A DNA stretch of 64,000 bases from an uncultured Alcaligenaceae bacterium (GCA_937995985.1 CALKIR010000026.1:65811-129810), one strand, 5' to 3'. Shown: positions 43,069 to 51,541, counted from the stretch's first letter. The notes: generated from the sequence alone by a model not told the origin. Numbers and translations are program-made.

Positions 43069-43314
43069 TTATGAGGTGAGGCGAATATATTTTTGCATGA
43101 GTTGCTCCTGAGTTTCCTGATGCTCAGGGTGGACCTCAATGCATTCCACTGGGCAGACGACTTGACACTGAGGTTCATCAAAGTGCCCCACACATTCAGT
43201 GCAGCGGTTGGGATCAATTTCATAAATTTCGGGCCCCATGTAGATAGCCTCATTAGGGCATTGGGGCTCGCAAACATCGCAGTTAATGCATTCTTCGGTG
43301 ATGTGTAACGCCAT
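43069..43314 (-). CDS. YfhL-type 2[4Fe-4S] ferredoxin
   Basis: An 81-residue ferredoxin. The first cluster motif is CINCDVCEPQCPNEA at about 9-23 and the second is CTECVGHFDEPQCQVVCPVECIEV near 38-60, with the insertion between cysteines typical of the YfhL/Allochromatium-type ferredoxins that have unusual reduction potentials. It is transcribed before nothing else on this strand and lies downstream of coaD (gap 60 bases). The rsmD-coaD-ferredoxin order is common in betaproteobacteria. Its stop is one base from the stop of the convergent MOSC-N gene. Confidence 0.93.
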   Translation of the reverse strand: MALHITEECINCDVCEPQCPNEAIYMGPEIYEIDPNRCTECVGHFDEPQCQVVCPVECIEVHPEHQETQEQLMQKYIRLTS

Positions 43315-43374
43315 AAGAGTTGTAGTCAGTTAGTGAATGATGCTTTCAGTGTACCGCAAAGCACGGTCTGAGCA

Positions 43375-43887
43375 TTAATTACCCTTGTGCTCTTGCTGCA
43401 TTTGTCTGTAGCTTTGGGCCTTTTTGACTAGCCAACGCTCAACAGAGGGGAAGACAAATTTGCTCACATCGCCCCCTAATATAGCGATTTCACGCACAAT
43501 GGTGCCGGAAATAAACTGATACTGATCGGAAGGAGTCATAAACAGAGTTTCTACCTCAGGGAGCAGATAGCGGTTCATCCCTGCCATTTGAAACTCATAT
43601 TCAAAATCTGATACCGCGCGTAAGCCGCGTACAATGACACGAGCATTTTCTTGGCGTACAAAGTCTTTTAGTAATCCACCAAAGCTTTTTACTTGGACGT
43701 TTGGATAGTGTCCCAAGACCTCGCGCGCAATCTCCACCCGCTCTTCAACAGTAAAAAAGGGTTTTTTAGCTTGGCTATGTGCGACCCCAACAACGACTTG
43801 GTCAAAAAGGTTGGCCGCACGCCGGACGAGATCCTCGTGCCCACGAGTTAAGGGGTCGAATGTTCCTGGATAGACTGCTGTAATCAT
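43375..43887 (-). CDS. coaD: Phosphopantetheine adenylyltransferase
   Basis: Fourth step of CoA synthesis: adenylyl transfer from ATP to 4'-phosphopantetheine. It has 170 residues. The nucleotidyltransferase motif is GTFDPLTRGH with His17. RVIVRGLRAVSDFEYEFQMAGMN lies near 85-107, and SGTIVREIA near 127 corresponds to the family's SSTxVREIA. It follows rsmD on the same strand after 37 bases. Confidence 0.96.
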   Translation of the reverse strand: MITAVYPGTFDPLTRGHEDLVRRAANLFDQVVVGVAHSQAKKPFFTVEERVEIAREVLGHYPNVQVKSFGGLLKDFVRQENARVIVRGLRAVSDFEYEFQMAGMNRYLLPEVETLFMTPSDQYQFISGTIVREIAILGGDVSKFVFPSVERWLVKKAQSYRQMQQEHKGN

Positions 43888-43924
43888 AACGTTGGTGTTA
43901 GCAAGATAAAATAAAATATATCCC

Positions 43925-44524
43925 TTAGCTTAAGGGCGAACTAACAGCATTATTGTCTTTTTTTGAGAGGGCATCAAACTTTAAAAGTTGATAATGAACA
44001 TGTCCTGCTTTTTGTTGGCGTAAACTATGGTACTGGGCAGGGATTTGTAATGCATGCTCCGCCTCGACATAGATTAGCGCATTAGGTGCTAATACATTGG
44101 GCAAAACAGGCCACAAGCGCTCAAACCATCCCTGTTTAAAGGGAGGGTCTAGGCATACTAGGTCATAATGATGGGTAGAGCGCTCGAGCACGTGCATGGC
44201 ATCGCCATGATGAATGCGGACGTGATGAGCAAGACCAAGCTTGTTGCGAAATTGTCTCAGTGCTTGTACTGCTTTGGGGTTATGTTCGACTAGTTGTACA
44301 AAAGCAGCACCTCGAGAGACGGCTTCAAATCCCAAGGCTCCTGTGCCAGCAAAGAGATCGAGCACATGTTTTTGGCTAAAATCACTACCCCAGAAATAAT
44401 TTAACCAGTTAAATAGGGTTTCTCGGATCCGGTTGGGTGTCGGTCGCAAATCCAAGCTATGAATAACTGGGATGGGGGTGCGTCGAAATTGCCCGCCAAT
44501 GATGCGAACCGAATGTTGTGTCAT
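43925..44524 (-). CDS. rsmD: 16S rRNA (guanine(966)-N(2))-methyltransferase
   Basis: Methylates G966 in the 30S subunit. It has 199 residues starting MTQHSVRIIGGQFRRTPIPV. TPNRIRETLFNWL lies near 33, the SAM motif LDLFAGTGALGFEAVSRGA near 55, and the catalytic DPPFKQG near 127. ATG 44524 is preceded by AAAGGG; the in-frame extension to 44584 runs into the ftsY promoter region. Divergent from ftsY, a classic arrangement. Confidence 0.94.
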   Translation of the reverse strand: MTQHSVRIIGGQFRRTPIPVIHSLDLRPTPNRIRETLFNWLNYFWGSDFSQKHVLDLFAGTGALGFEAVSRGAAFVQLVEHNPKAVQALRQFRNKLGLAHHVRIHHGDAMHVLERSTHHYDLVCLDPPFKQGWFERLWPVLPNVLAPNALIYVEAEHALQIPAQYHSLRQQKAGHVHYQLLKFDALSKKDNNAVSSPLS

Positions 44525-44646
44525 TGCAATAGAACCCTTTAACAATTGATTGATTGGCTGCTTATTGTAGACCCTCGGAGCCAATTCTTGTTTGAATCAT
44601 ATGCCGAGACAATCCAAAGCCATTATTTTATTACTGCAGAAAGATT

Positions 44647-45828
44647 ATGTTTAGTTTTTTTAGACGTAGAAAAAAACAAGAGCAACCTCAAGAACAGCAG
44701 GTCCGCCCACAGGAGGCAGACAGTGAGCAGCTTGAATCGGCCACGACCGATGACGTTGCCGCACCATCCGTCGATGCGGAACCCGTATCTGCTGCAGCTA
44801 CAGCAACGTCAGAGCCACCTTTAGCGGCTGAGTCAGAGCCTGCTCAGGAAACTCCAGAGGCTTCTGAGCCTGCTCCAACGGCTGCTCCTGACGAAACTAA
44901 AGAACAGACTCCAAAACGTTCTTGGTTTAAACGGTTACGCTCAGGTTTGGCTCGCACGGGGCAGAGCTTAAGCAGTATTTTTGTAGGGGTTCCCGTTGAT
45001 GAGGCGTTGTTTGAGGAGTTAGAGACAGCTTTAATTATGGCCGATGCGGGGATGGAGGCTACGGATGCGCTTTTGACTCAGTTGCGCGCCCGAGTGCGTA
45101 AAGAGCGTTTAACTGATGCTGAGCAGGTGAAACACGCCTTACAAGCGATCTTAGCGGAGCATTTAGCACCGCTGGAAAAGCCTTTTCCTTTGCGTGCCAA
45201 TCAGCCGCTGGTAGTCATGATTGCTGGGGTAAATGGCGCTGGAAAAACCACTTCTATTGGTAAGTTAGCCAAAGCCTTCCAATCGCAAGGAGCTTCTGTG
45301 CTTTTGGCAGCCGGTGATACATTCCGGGCGGCTGCACGAGAACAGCTTATTGAATGGGGGGCACGAAACCAAGTAACTGTTATTGCCCAAGAGGGGGGCG
45401 ATCCTGCAGCGGTTGCCTTTGATGCGGTCAATGCGGCACGCGCGCGCAATATTGATGTCGTCATGGTGGATACGGCAGGTCGATTGCCAACGCAATTGCA
45501 CTTAATGGATGAGCTGAAGAAAATCCGTCGTGTGGTGGGTAAGGCTTATGAAGGGGCGCCGCATGAGGTGTTGCTTGTGGTAGACGGTAATACCGGTCAA
45601 AATGCTTTAGCACAGATTCGGGCCTTTGATGCGGCCATTGAGCTGACAGGGTTAATTGTGACCAAATTAGATGGCACCGCCAAAGGAGGGATCTTGGCTG
45701 CAGTTGCTTCAGGAACCCAAGGGGTGCGCCCGATTCCCGTTTATTGGATCGGGGTGGGAGAGGGAGTGGATGATTTACAACCTTTTGTGGCTCAGGAGTT
45801 TGCTGCTGCGTTGCTTGCCGATGATTGA
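44647..45828 (+). CDS. ftsY: Signal recognition particle receptor
   Basis: SRP GTPase that brings ribosome-nascent chains to the membrane. It has 393 residues. A charged, Pro/Glu-rich N-terminal A domain runs to about residue 90, followed by the helical N domain (SIFVGVPVDEALFEELETALI). The G domain has the P-loop GVNGAGKTTSIGKLA near 193, DTFRAAAREQL near 223, DTAGRLPTQ near 275 and TKLDGTAKGG near 338. Divergent from rsmD. Confidence 0.96.
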   Translation: MFSFFRRRKKQEQPQEQQVRPQEADSEQLESATTDDVAAPSVDAEPVSAAATATSEPPLAAESEPAQETPEASEPAPTAAPDETKEQTPKRSWFKRLRSGLARTGQSLSSIFVGVPVDEALFEELETALIMADAGMEATDALLTQLRARVRKERLTDAEQVKHALQAILAEHLAPLEKPFPLRANQPLVVMIAGVNGAGKTTSIGKLAKAFQSQGASVLLAAGDTFRAAAREQLIEWGARNQVTVIAQEGGDPAAVAFDAVNAARARNIDVVMVDTAGRLPTQLHLMDELKKIRRVVGKAYEGAPHEVLLVVDGNTGQNALAQIRAFDAAIELTGLIVTKLDGTAKGGILAAVASGTQGVRPIPVYWIGVGEGVDDLQPFVAQEFAAALLADD

Positions 45829-45930
45829 TGATCGGATAAGCGTAACATGCCATAATATAGAGCTACCCATTTGAAGAGTTAGGATGGTTAGGGTTTAAGC
45901 ACAGCATCACATATGAAAAGGGCATCACAC

Positions 45931-47106
45931 ATGAATGAGTCTACAGCTTCCACGCACGACACAGAGTTGAGCGGTATTTCCCCTATCTCGGAGATTATTA
46001 CCGAGATACGGGAAGGCCGGATGGTGATTCTTGTCGATGAGGAAGACCGCGAAAACGAAGGCGATTTACTGATGGCCGCCGAGTTTGTCACTGCCAAAGA
46101 CATTAACTTCATGGTGACGCATGGGCGCGGCTTAGTCTGTCTGACCCTCACAGAAGAGCGCTGTCAGCAGCTTGATTTGCCCTTGATGGCCACGCGTAAC
46201 GGCACGCGTTTTGGGACTAATTTCACTGTCTCCATTGAGGCGGCTGAGGGGGTAGAAACAGGGATTTCTGCTGCGGATCGTGCGCGCACAATCCAAGCGG
46301 CGGTGGCTCGTGATGCAAAACCTACCGATTTGGTGCAGCCCGGTCATATTTTTCCTCTTAAGGCTGCCCGAGGGGGAGTATTAGTGCGTGCTGGCCATAC
46401 GGAGGCAGGTTGTGACCTTACTACGTTGGCAGGGTTAACGCCTGCCGCTGTTATCTGTGAGATACTCAATCCTGATGGAACCATGGCCCGTTTACCCGAC
46501 CTAATAAAGTTTGCTCGGGAGCATGGCTTAAAAATTGGTACCATTGCGGATTTAATTCAGTATCGCAGTACCCACGAGTCTATGATAGAGCGCCTGTTTG
46601 AGCGTGATACCACGACCCCATGGGGGCGTTTCAAGGCGGTTGGATATCGTGATTTGTCATCAGGAGCACCGCATATTGCTTTGGTGCATGGTGACATACG
46701 ACCGGATACAGAAACTTTGGTTCGTGTACATGAGCCCACCACAGTACTGGATTTGCTTTGTGGTGATTCAAATGATCATAGCTGGAGCATTCCTGCTGCA
46801 CTCAAGGTAATCAGTCAGTCTGCTGCAGGAGTGTGTGTATTAATGAATTGCCAAGGCAATCAGGAAAAGATTTTCGAGCAGTTTGATTTGCGTCGTACAG
46901 GAGAGTCTCCTGTAACAAGCGCTGCAGACAAAGGCTCAGCACCTTATCGTTATGATTTGCGTACTTATGGCATTGGTGCGCAAATTTTACGTGATCTGAA
47001 TGTCGGGCAAGCCCGTTTGCTGGCGCGTCCCCGCAAAATGCCTAGTATGGCAGGATTTGCCCTGACAGTGACCGGTTATTTAAGCGAAGATGATAGTACA
47101 ACCTAA
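45931..47106 (+). CDS. ribB: 3,4-dihydroxy-2-butanone-4-phosphate synthase with GTP cyclohydrolase II-like domain
   Basis: Makes the four-carbon precursor of riboflavin from ribulose 5-phosphate. The N-terminal synthase (to about residue 210) has the acidic loop DEEDRENEGDLL, the THGRGLVC strand, TGISAADRARTI near 108 and RAGHTEAGCDL near 150. The C-terminal 180 residues resemble GTP cyclohydrolase II but lack the zinc cysteines: where active enzymes have SECLTGD...RCDC, this reads EPTTVLD...NDHS. That half is therefore predicted inactive as a cyclohydrolase, and a separate ribA is expected elsewhere. ATG 45931 has AAAAGGG eight bases ahead; ATG 45913 lacks a site. Followed by ribH. No FMN riboswitch fits the short leader. 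Confidence 0.92.
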   Translation: MNESTASTHDTELSGISPISEIITEIREGRMVILVDEEDRENEGDLLMAAEFVTAKDINFMVTHGRGLVCLTLTEERCQQLDLPLMATRNGTRFGTNFTVSIEAAEGVETGISAADRARTIQAAVARDAKPTDLVQPGHIFPLKAARGGVLVRAGHTEAGCDLTTLAGLTPAAVICEILNPDGTMARLPDLIKFAREHGLKIGTIADLIQYRSTHESMIERLFERDTTTPWGRFKAVGYRDLSSGAPHIALVHGDIRPDTETLVRVHEPTTVLDLLCGDSNDHSWSIPAALKVISQSAAGVCVLMNCQGNQEKIFEQFDLRRTGESPVTSAADKGSAPYRYDLRTYGIGAQILRDLNVGQARLLARPRKMPSMAGFALTVTGYLSEDDSTT

Positions 47107-47121
47107 ACGGAGCCATCAGTT

Positions 47122-47649
47122 ATGACGACCCCTTATGTAATTACTCCTGATCTTAATGGCGAAGGGCTGCAAATTGGTATTGTCCGCGCCCGTTTCAATG
47201 AACACATTGGACTTGCCCAAGAAAAAGCGTGTGTGGCACAGCTGATAGAGCTTGGGGTATCACCAGCCGATATTACGTTGGTCTCGGTTCCCGGCGCTCT
47301 AGAGCTAGGCATTGCCTTACAACAAATGGCAGAGTCTGCTGATTTTGATGCGCTTATCGCACTGGGTGCAGTGATTCGTGGTGAAACTTATCATTTTGAA
47401 GTAGTCAGCAATGAAAGTGCAGCTGCGATTTCCAGAGTGAGTATGGATACAGGGGTTCCTGTAGCCAATGGCGTTCTGACTACTGAAAATGAAGAGCAGG
47501 CTTTGGCTCGTGCAGAGGAAAAGGGCCAGGATTGCGCAGAGGCCGCTGTTGAAATGGCCAACTTAGTAGATTATCTCGAGCCTGATTACTCAGAAGGTTT
47601 TGATGACGAAGATGACGACTTCGAAAGTGAGGAAGACTTTGACGACTGA
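47122..47649 (+). CDS. ribH: 6,7-dimethyl-8-ribityllumazine synthase
   Basis: Penultimate step of riboflavin synthesis. It has 175 residues. The substrate/phosphate regions are IVRARFNEHI near 20, SVPGALELG near 56, and GAVIRGETYHFEVVSNE near 82-98 with the catalytic His. GVLTTENEEQA near 118 is also present. The last 20 residues form a strongly acidic tail (GFDDEDDDFESEEDFDD) beyond the usual end of the enzyme. This tail is encoded by DNA that overlaps the 5' end of nusB. Confidence 0.95.
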   Translation: MTTPYVITPDLNGEGLQIGIVRARFNEHIGLAQEKACVAQLIELGVSPADITLVSVPGALELGIALQQMAESADFDALIALGAVIRGETYHFEVVSNESAAAISRVSMDTGVPVANGVLTTENEEQALARAEEKGQDCAEAAVEMANLVDYLEPDYSEGFDDEDDDFESEEDFDD

Positions 47650-48124
47650 TGCTGAGTCTTTGACAAAGAATATACGTGGGGCGCGCCGTAAGGCGCGCGA
47701 ATTTGCTCTGCAAGGCATTTACAGTTGGATCATCCAAGGAGCCAACGGGGTACATGATGCCATGCAGATTGATGCCCATATCCGCCAAGAGCCAGGCTTT
47801 CATGAGGCCGATTTTGATTGGTACTACACGCTACTCCATGGAGTCATGCGTGAGTCAGATCATTTGCAAGAGCATTTTATGGCTTTTGTCAATCGGCCGA
47901 TTAATGATCTTTCTCCAGTGGAACGTGCCGCATTATTGTTGGGGACGTATGAATTAGTCCATCATACCGAAGTACCTTATCGAGCCACTATTAACGAAGC
48001 CGTTGAGCTTGCCAAGTTTTTTGGCGGCGCAGAAGGTTACCGTTTTGTGAATGGTGTGCTGGATAAGGTCGCTGCTAAGGTGCGCCCATTAGAGTTTAAG
48101 GCTTATAGAAAGCGCCACTCATAA
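47603..48124 (+). CDS. nusB: Transcription antitermination factor NusB
   Basis: Binds boxA RNA with S10 in rRNA antitermination. The family core begins ARRKAREFALQGIYSW and continues with INDLSPVERAALLLGTYEL near 100 and TINEAVELAKFFGGAEGYRFVNGVLDKVA near 130-155. The start is uncertain. ATG 47603 (AGAAGG ahead) and ATG 47612 lie well inside ribH, whereas TTG 47639 has AGGAAG immediately upstream and a shorter overlap with the ribH stop (47647-47649). The extra N-terminal residues are Lys/Thr-rich. Tightly coupled to ribH in any case. Confidence 0.92.
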   Translation: MTKMTTSKVRKTLTTDAESLTKNIRGARRKAREFALQGIYSWIIQGANGVHDAMQIDAHIRQEPGFHEADFDWYYTLLHGVMRESDHLQEHFMAFVNRPINDLSPVERAALLLGTYELVHHTEVPYRATINEAVELAKFFGGAEGYRFVNGVLDKVAAKVRPLEFKAYRKRHS

Positions 48125-48146
48125 TCCTAAGCTCAAGGAGGTGGCC

Positions 48147-49133
48147 GTGTCCGCGCTCGACCCAAATTCCTTGTCTGAGTTTGATCTGATTGCCCGTTTT
48201 TTTTCTCCTCCTGCCACTGCAGGCGTGGTTGGGGTTGGAGATGATTGCGGCATTTTGTCTATACGGCCAGGTCATCAATTAGCAGTGAGCACCGATACGC
48301 TCATAGAGGGGCGGCATTTTTTTTCTGATGCGGATCCGACTGCTGTTGGTCATAAGGCGCTGGCAGTGAATTTGTCTGATTTAGCCGCTACTGGGGCGCT
48401 GCCGCGCGCCTGTTTATTATCTTTATCCCTGCCGCAGGTGGATACCTCTTGGCTGGAGCTCTTTAGCCGAGGATTTTTGGAGTTAGCCCAACATCATCAT
48501 TGTTTACTTATTGGTGGCGATACCACACGCAGTCATCGCAATATTATCATTGGGGTGACGGTGCTGGGTGAGGTTCCAGCAGGTCAAGCATTATTGCGCA
48601 GTGGTGCGCAGCCGAATGATGATATTTGGGTAACAGGGGCTTTAGGGGCTCCTCATATGGCATTACAGTTGCGTTTAGGTCATTGGCAGGCGCCTCAGGC
48701 AGTTGAGCACGCCGCCATGTCACGCTTGCTATGGCCCAATCCTCCTGTGCGGTGGGCTGCGCAGTTATTAGGTCATGCCCATGCAGCTATAGATATTTCT
48801 GATGGGCTGCTTCAAGATTTACAGCATATTTTGACGGCTAGTCGAGTAGGGGCGCGGTTATACGCTGCCGATATTCCCCAGCATTCTGCCTTAGCTGCTC
48901 TTTCTGCAGATCAGCGCCTCGAAGCTCTGCTTGCCGGGGGGGATGAGTTTGAGCTGTGTTTTACGGCCCCAGCCTCACAACGGGCCTATATTTTAGAGCG
49001 TGCCGCGCAATTTCAAATCGCTGTTCATCGTATTGGTGTGGTGACCGCTGAGCCGCAGACCCAGGTTTTTGACTTTGATGGACAGTTATTATCCCGTCCC
49101 CTTTCTGGTTACGATCATTTCAATAGGTCCTAA
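48147..49133 (+). CDS. thiL: Thiamine-monophosphate kinase
   Basis: Phosphorylates thiamine phosphate to thiamine pyrophosphate. It has 328 residues. The N-terminal FDLIARFF and GVGDDCGIL match the ATP/metal site near 30. TDTLIEGRHFF lies near 51, VGHKALAVNLSDLAATGA near 69-86, GGDTTRS near 123, DISDGLLQDL near 218, and GGDEFELCF near 260. GTG 48147 is chosen because AAGGAGG at 48135-48141 is five bases ahead; an in-frame GTG at 48141 overlaps that site. It is followed directly by pgpA. Confidence 0.95.
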   Translation: MSALDPNSLSEFDLIARFFSPPATAGVVGVGDDCGILSIRPGHQLAVSTDTLIEGRHFFSDADPTAVGHKALAVNLSDLAATGALPRACLLSLSLPQVDTSWLELFSRGFLELAQHHHCLLIGGDTTRSHRNIIIGVTVLGEVPAGQALLRSGAQPNDDIWVTGALGAPHMALQLRLGHWQAPQAVEHAAMSRLLWPNPPVRWAAQLLGHAHAAIDISDGLLQDLQHILTASRVGARLYAADIPQHSALAALSADQRLEALLAGGDEFELCFTAPASQRAYILERAAQFQIAVHRIGVVTAEPQTQVFDFDGQLLSRPLSGYDHFNRS

Positions 49134-49649
49134 ATGCAATTTAAGGCTACTTCAAAACGTGATTTTCCGCCAGCACGTTGGGTGTTTTCCTCGCTATGGC
49201 GTTTATTGGCCTTTGGGCTTGGGACAGGATTAATACGTCCTGGGCCAGGGACTTGGGGCACTGCATTGGCTTGGCTTATGTGGTGGGCCGGGTTGTCTGC
49301 TTTATCGACCGCACACGCTTTGGTTTTGGTTGGGGTGAGTTTTATTTTTGGATGCTGGTTATGTGAGCGCGTGGGCACAGAAATTGGTGTTGCCGATCAC
49401 AGTGGCATCAATTGGGATGAGTGGGTTGCTTTTCTTTTAGTCTTGGCTTGCATTCCTGCAGGCTGGGGATGGCAAGCACTGGGTTTTATACTGTTTCGTT
49501 TTTTTGATATTGTTAAACCTACGCCAATAGGCTATTTGGATCGCCGTCTTAAGGGGGGCGTGGGCGTGATGACTGACGATATGGTTGCCGCGCTCTATGC
49601 ATTGCTTGGCGTGTGGCTGGTTCACTTTATTATTCAGGGTAGCATTTAA
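49134..49649 (+). CDS. pgpA: Phosphatidylglycerophosphatase A
   Basis: Removes phosphate from phosphatidylglycerol phosphate in the inner membrane. It has 171 residues. The family starts with the GLGTGLIRPGPGTWGT block near 28-43, DHSGINWDEWVAFLL near 87, and FRFFDIVKPTPIGYLDR near 120-136, then GGVGVMTDDMVAALYA. It has about four hydrophobic segments. The ATG follows the thiL stop without a gap, so translation is coupled. The thiL-pgpA-pncC order is common in proteobacteria. Confidence 0.95.
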   Translation: MQFKATSKRDFPPARWVFSSLWRLLAFGLGTGLIRPGPGTWGTALAWLMWWAGLSALSTAHALVLVGVSFIFGCWLCERVGTEIGVADHSGINWDEWVAFLLVLACIPAGWGWQALGFILFRFFDIVKPTPIGYLDRRLKGGVGVMTDDMVAALYALLGVWLVHFIIQGSI

Positions 49650-49668
49650 TCATTAGGGATAATCTAAT

Positions 49669-50196
49669 ATGAAAGAGGCCTATAAAGTCAAGCAGTTAGG
49701 ATTGTGCTTACAGCGTTTACAGGCACGTATGGCGTGTGCAGAGTCTTGTACAGGGGGGCTGCTGGCTGCTGCTTTGACCCACATAGCTGGGGCAAGTCGG
49801 TGGTTTGAGGGGGGCTACATTACTTATAGCAATGAGGCCAAGCAAAGTGATTTAGGCGTGTCGGCTGAAACATTAAAGCGTTATGGTGCTGTGAGCGAGG
49901 AAACAGCGATTGAGATGGCGAACGGCGTATTAGAGCGTTTGGTGCAGGCCCAGTATGCCGTATCTATCACTGGTGTGGCTGGGCCTGATGGAGGGACTGA
50001 GAGCAAGCCGGTAGGGATGGTTTGTTTTGCTTTTGCTCAACGATTAGAGAATGGGGGTGTTCATAGTGATGCTGTGACGCGTCACTTTACTGGCGATCGG
50101 GAGCAAATACGTGAGCAGGCTGTGTCATTTGTTTTGGATCAGTGGCTGCTGCGCTTGGGTCCTGCAACTGAGGACCCAAGCATTGCTGAGCCCTAA
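49669..50196 (+). CDS. pncC: Nicotinamide-nucleotide amidohydrolase (CinA C-terminal family)
   Basis: Deamidates nicotinamide mononucleotide in pyridine-nucleotide recycling. It has 175 residues, the stand-alone C-terminal CinA domain. The nucleophile region ACAESCTGGLLAAALT lies near 24-39, followed by GGYITYSNEAKQSDLGV near 55 and VSITGVAGPDGGTESKPVG near 104-122. It is the last gene of the forward run, converging on pyrF. Its 3' end encodes a hairpin (50153-50181). Confidence 0.94.
   Translation: MKEAYKVKQLGLCLQRLQARMACAESCTGGLLAAALTHIAGASRWFEGGYITYSNEAKQSDLGVSAETLKRYGAVSEETAIEMANGVLERLVQAQYAVSITGVAGPDGGTESKPVGMVCFAFAQRLENGGVHSDAVTRHFTGDREQIREQAVSFVLDQWLLRLGPATEDPSIAEP
50153..50181. terminator. 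Hairpin within the 3' end of pncC
   Basis: A 10-bp perfect stem GCTTGGGTCC / GGACCCAAGC with a nine-base loop, 15 bases before the pncC stop and near the convergent pyrF end. There is no T-run on either side, so it may only pause or stabilise the 3' ends. Confidence 0.4.
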
Positions 50197-50207
50197 GAGC
50201 AGATTGA

Positions 50208-51044
50208 TTATGATTGTGCGCTTGCTTGAAGGGCGTGTTGAATGGCTTGGTGCGTTTGCTGTGCCACCTTTTGAGCTGCGTGTAGCCAATCTTCTTGGTT
50301 GCTGGCATATAAAATAGCGCGGGCAGAGTTAATAAACATGCCCAGACCTTGGCTGTTTATGCCAGCTGCAACCGTTTGTTCTATGTTGCCTCCTTGCGCC
50401 CCAATGCCTGGAATGAGCAGGGGCATATCTCCTACCTCTTGGCGGATGCGGGCAATTTCATTGGGAAAGGTCGCACCGACTACTAAGCCGCATTGGTTGT
50501 GCCGGTCCCACTGCTGGGCAATCATGCGTGCAACATGCAGATAGAGCGGTGTGCCATCGGCGAGATTCAAAAACTGCAGATCAGATCCGCCGGCATTAGA
50601 GGTGCGACATAAAATAAAAATCCCTTTGTCAGACCATTCCAAAAAAGGTGCCACACTGTCATAACCCATATAGGGGTTGACGGTTACCGCATCCGCCTGA
50701 AAGCGTTCAAATGCTTCGCGCGCATAATGTTCGGCTGTGGTGCCAATATCACCGCGTTTGGCATCGAGTATCAGAAGATGATCAGGATACCGCTCTTTGA
50801 TATAAGCACAGATTGCTTGTAATTGGGCTTCAGCAGCAGCGGATGAAAAGTAGGCAATTTGTGGTTTAAATGCACAGGTATAAGGGGCACAAGCATCTAC
50901 CATTTGTCGGCAGAACTCATATAGTGCATCGGGATGCCCCTGTAGGTGAGTAGGAAAACGTTTGGGATCGGGATCTAAGCCCAAGGTGAGCATAGATTGG
51001 TTCAATGCCCAGCTGCGAGCAATTTTTTCAGTAAAAGAAGCCAT
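50208..51044 (-). CDS. pyrF: Orotidine 5'-phosphate decarboxylase (type 2)
   Basis: Last step of UMP synthesis. A 278-residue enzyme of the longer type-2 group. LGLDPDPKRFP lies near 22, and the catalytic Lys/Asp set is in LLILDAKRGDIGTTAEHYA near 94-112. VNPYMGYDSVAPFLEW near 125 and LIPGIGAQGGNIEQTV near 215 give the phosphate loop. It lies downstream of dgkA by seven bases on the same strand. Confidence 0.95.
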   Translation of the reverse strand: MASFTEKIARSWALNQSMLTLGLDPDPKRFPTHLQGHPDALYEFCRQMVDACAPYTCAFKPQIAYFSSAAAEAQLQAICAYIKERYPDHLLILDAKRGDIGTTAEHYAREAFERFQADAVTVNPYMGYDSVAPFLEWSDKGIFILCRTSNAGGSDLQFLNLADGTPLYLHVARMIAQQWDRHNQCGLVVGATFPNEIARIRQEVGDMPLLIPGIGAQGGNIEQTVAAGINSQGLGMFINSARAILYASNQEDWLHAAQKVAQQTHQAIQHALQASAQS

Positions 51045-51051
51045 AGTGCCG

Positions 51052-51441
51052 TTACAAATAGTTAGGAATGAGTACTGCCGCCCAAATGCAGAGAGCTACC
51101 ATAAAGCTAAGCAATACAGCAGCGCTGCCAAGATCTTTGGCGCGACCCAGCAAGGGATGATAGTCGGGCTGTATGGCGTCTGCCAGAGCCTCTAGAGCCG
51201 AATTGATTAGCTCAATGATGAGTATAAATATCAGGCTAGCAATTAAGATAAAGAATTGCCGCCAATCTTTGCTTAGCCAGTAAGCAATTGGTATGGCAAT
51301 GGTGCACAGCAGCAATTCTTGTCTAAAGGCTGCCTCATGGAGTGCGGCAGATTTAAGCCCTTGCCACGAGTAGCCAAAGGCTTTCACGATGCGTTGAATG
51401 CCACCGCGACTCTTATAGGGGGAGTGGGGAGCGCGTTTCAT
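51052..51441 (-). CDS. dgkA: Diacylglycerol kinase
   Basis: Small trimeric membrane kinase that returns diacylglycerol to phosphatidic acid. It has 129 residues from ATG 51441 (MKRAPHSPYKSRGG). AAFRQELLL near 37-45 and the catalytic-site helix ELINSALEALADAI near 80-93 are conserved, and there are three hydrophobic segments. The in-frame extension up to 51630 runs through the groL terminator and the 3' end of groL and is rejected. There is no clear ribosome site. The start lies about 20 bases past the groL terminator hairpin, so its promoter must lie within groL or it depends on read-through. Confidence 0.93.
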   Translation of the reverse strand: MKRAPHSPYKSRGGIQRIVKAFGYSWQGLKSAALHEAAFRQELLLCTIAIPIAYWLSKDWRQFFILIASLIFILIIELINSALEALADAIQPDYHPLLGRAKDLGSAAVLLSFMVALCIWAAVLIPNYL

Positions 51442-51454
51442 GCTTTTATATATA

Positions 51455-51489
51455 GCAAAAAACCCTGCTAGGTTAAACCCAGCAGGGTT
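51455..51489 (-). terminator. Rho-independent terminator of groESL
   Basis: On the reverse strand a 9-bp stem (AACCCTGCT with AGCAGGGTT, 11-base loop) is followed by a run of T. It lies about 50 bases after the groL stop. Confidence 0.85.
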
Positions 51490-51499
51490 GGCTAAGGCA

Positions 51500-51520
51500 C
51501 CCCAGAGTCTGACTCTGGGG
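51500..51520 (-). terminator. First hairpin after groL
   Basis: CCCCAGAGT pairs with ACTCTGGGG around a three-base loop, 9 bp, directly after the groL stop. It has no T-run itself; with the next hairpin it makes a tandem terminator. Confidence 0.6.
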
Positions 51521-51541
51521 CTTATATCGGCTAGGGTTAAT

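Noticed and set aside
45829..45930. Possible FMN riboswitch before ribB
   Set aside because: The leader is too short and I see none of the conserved RFN segments.
45903..45930. Near-duplicate GCATCACAnATGA segments at the ribB start
   Set aside because: Only two short copies; explained by chance or a small duplication around alternative starts, with no further support as a regulatory repeat.
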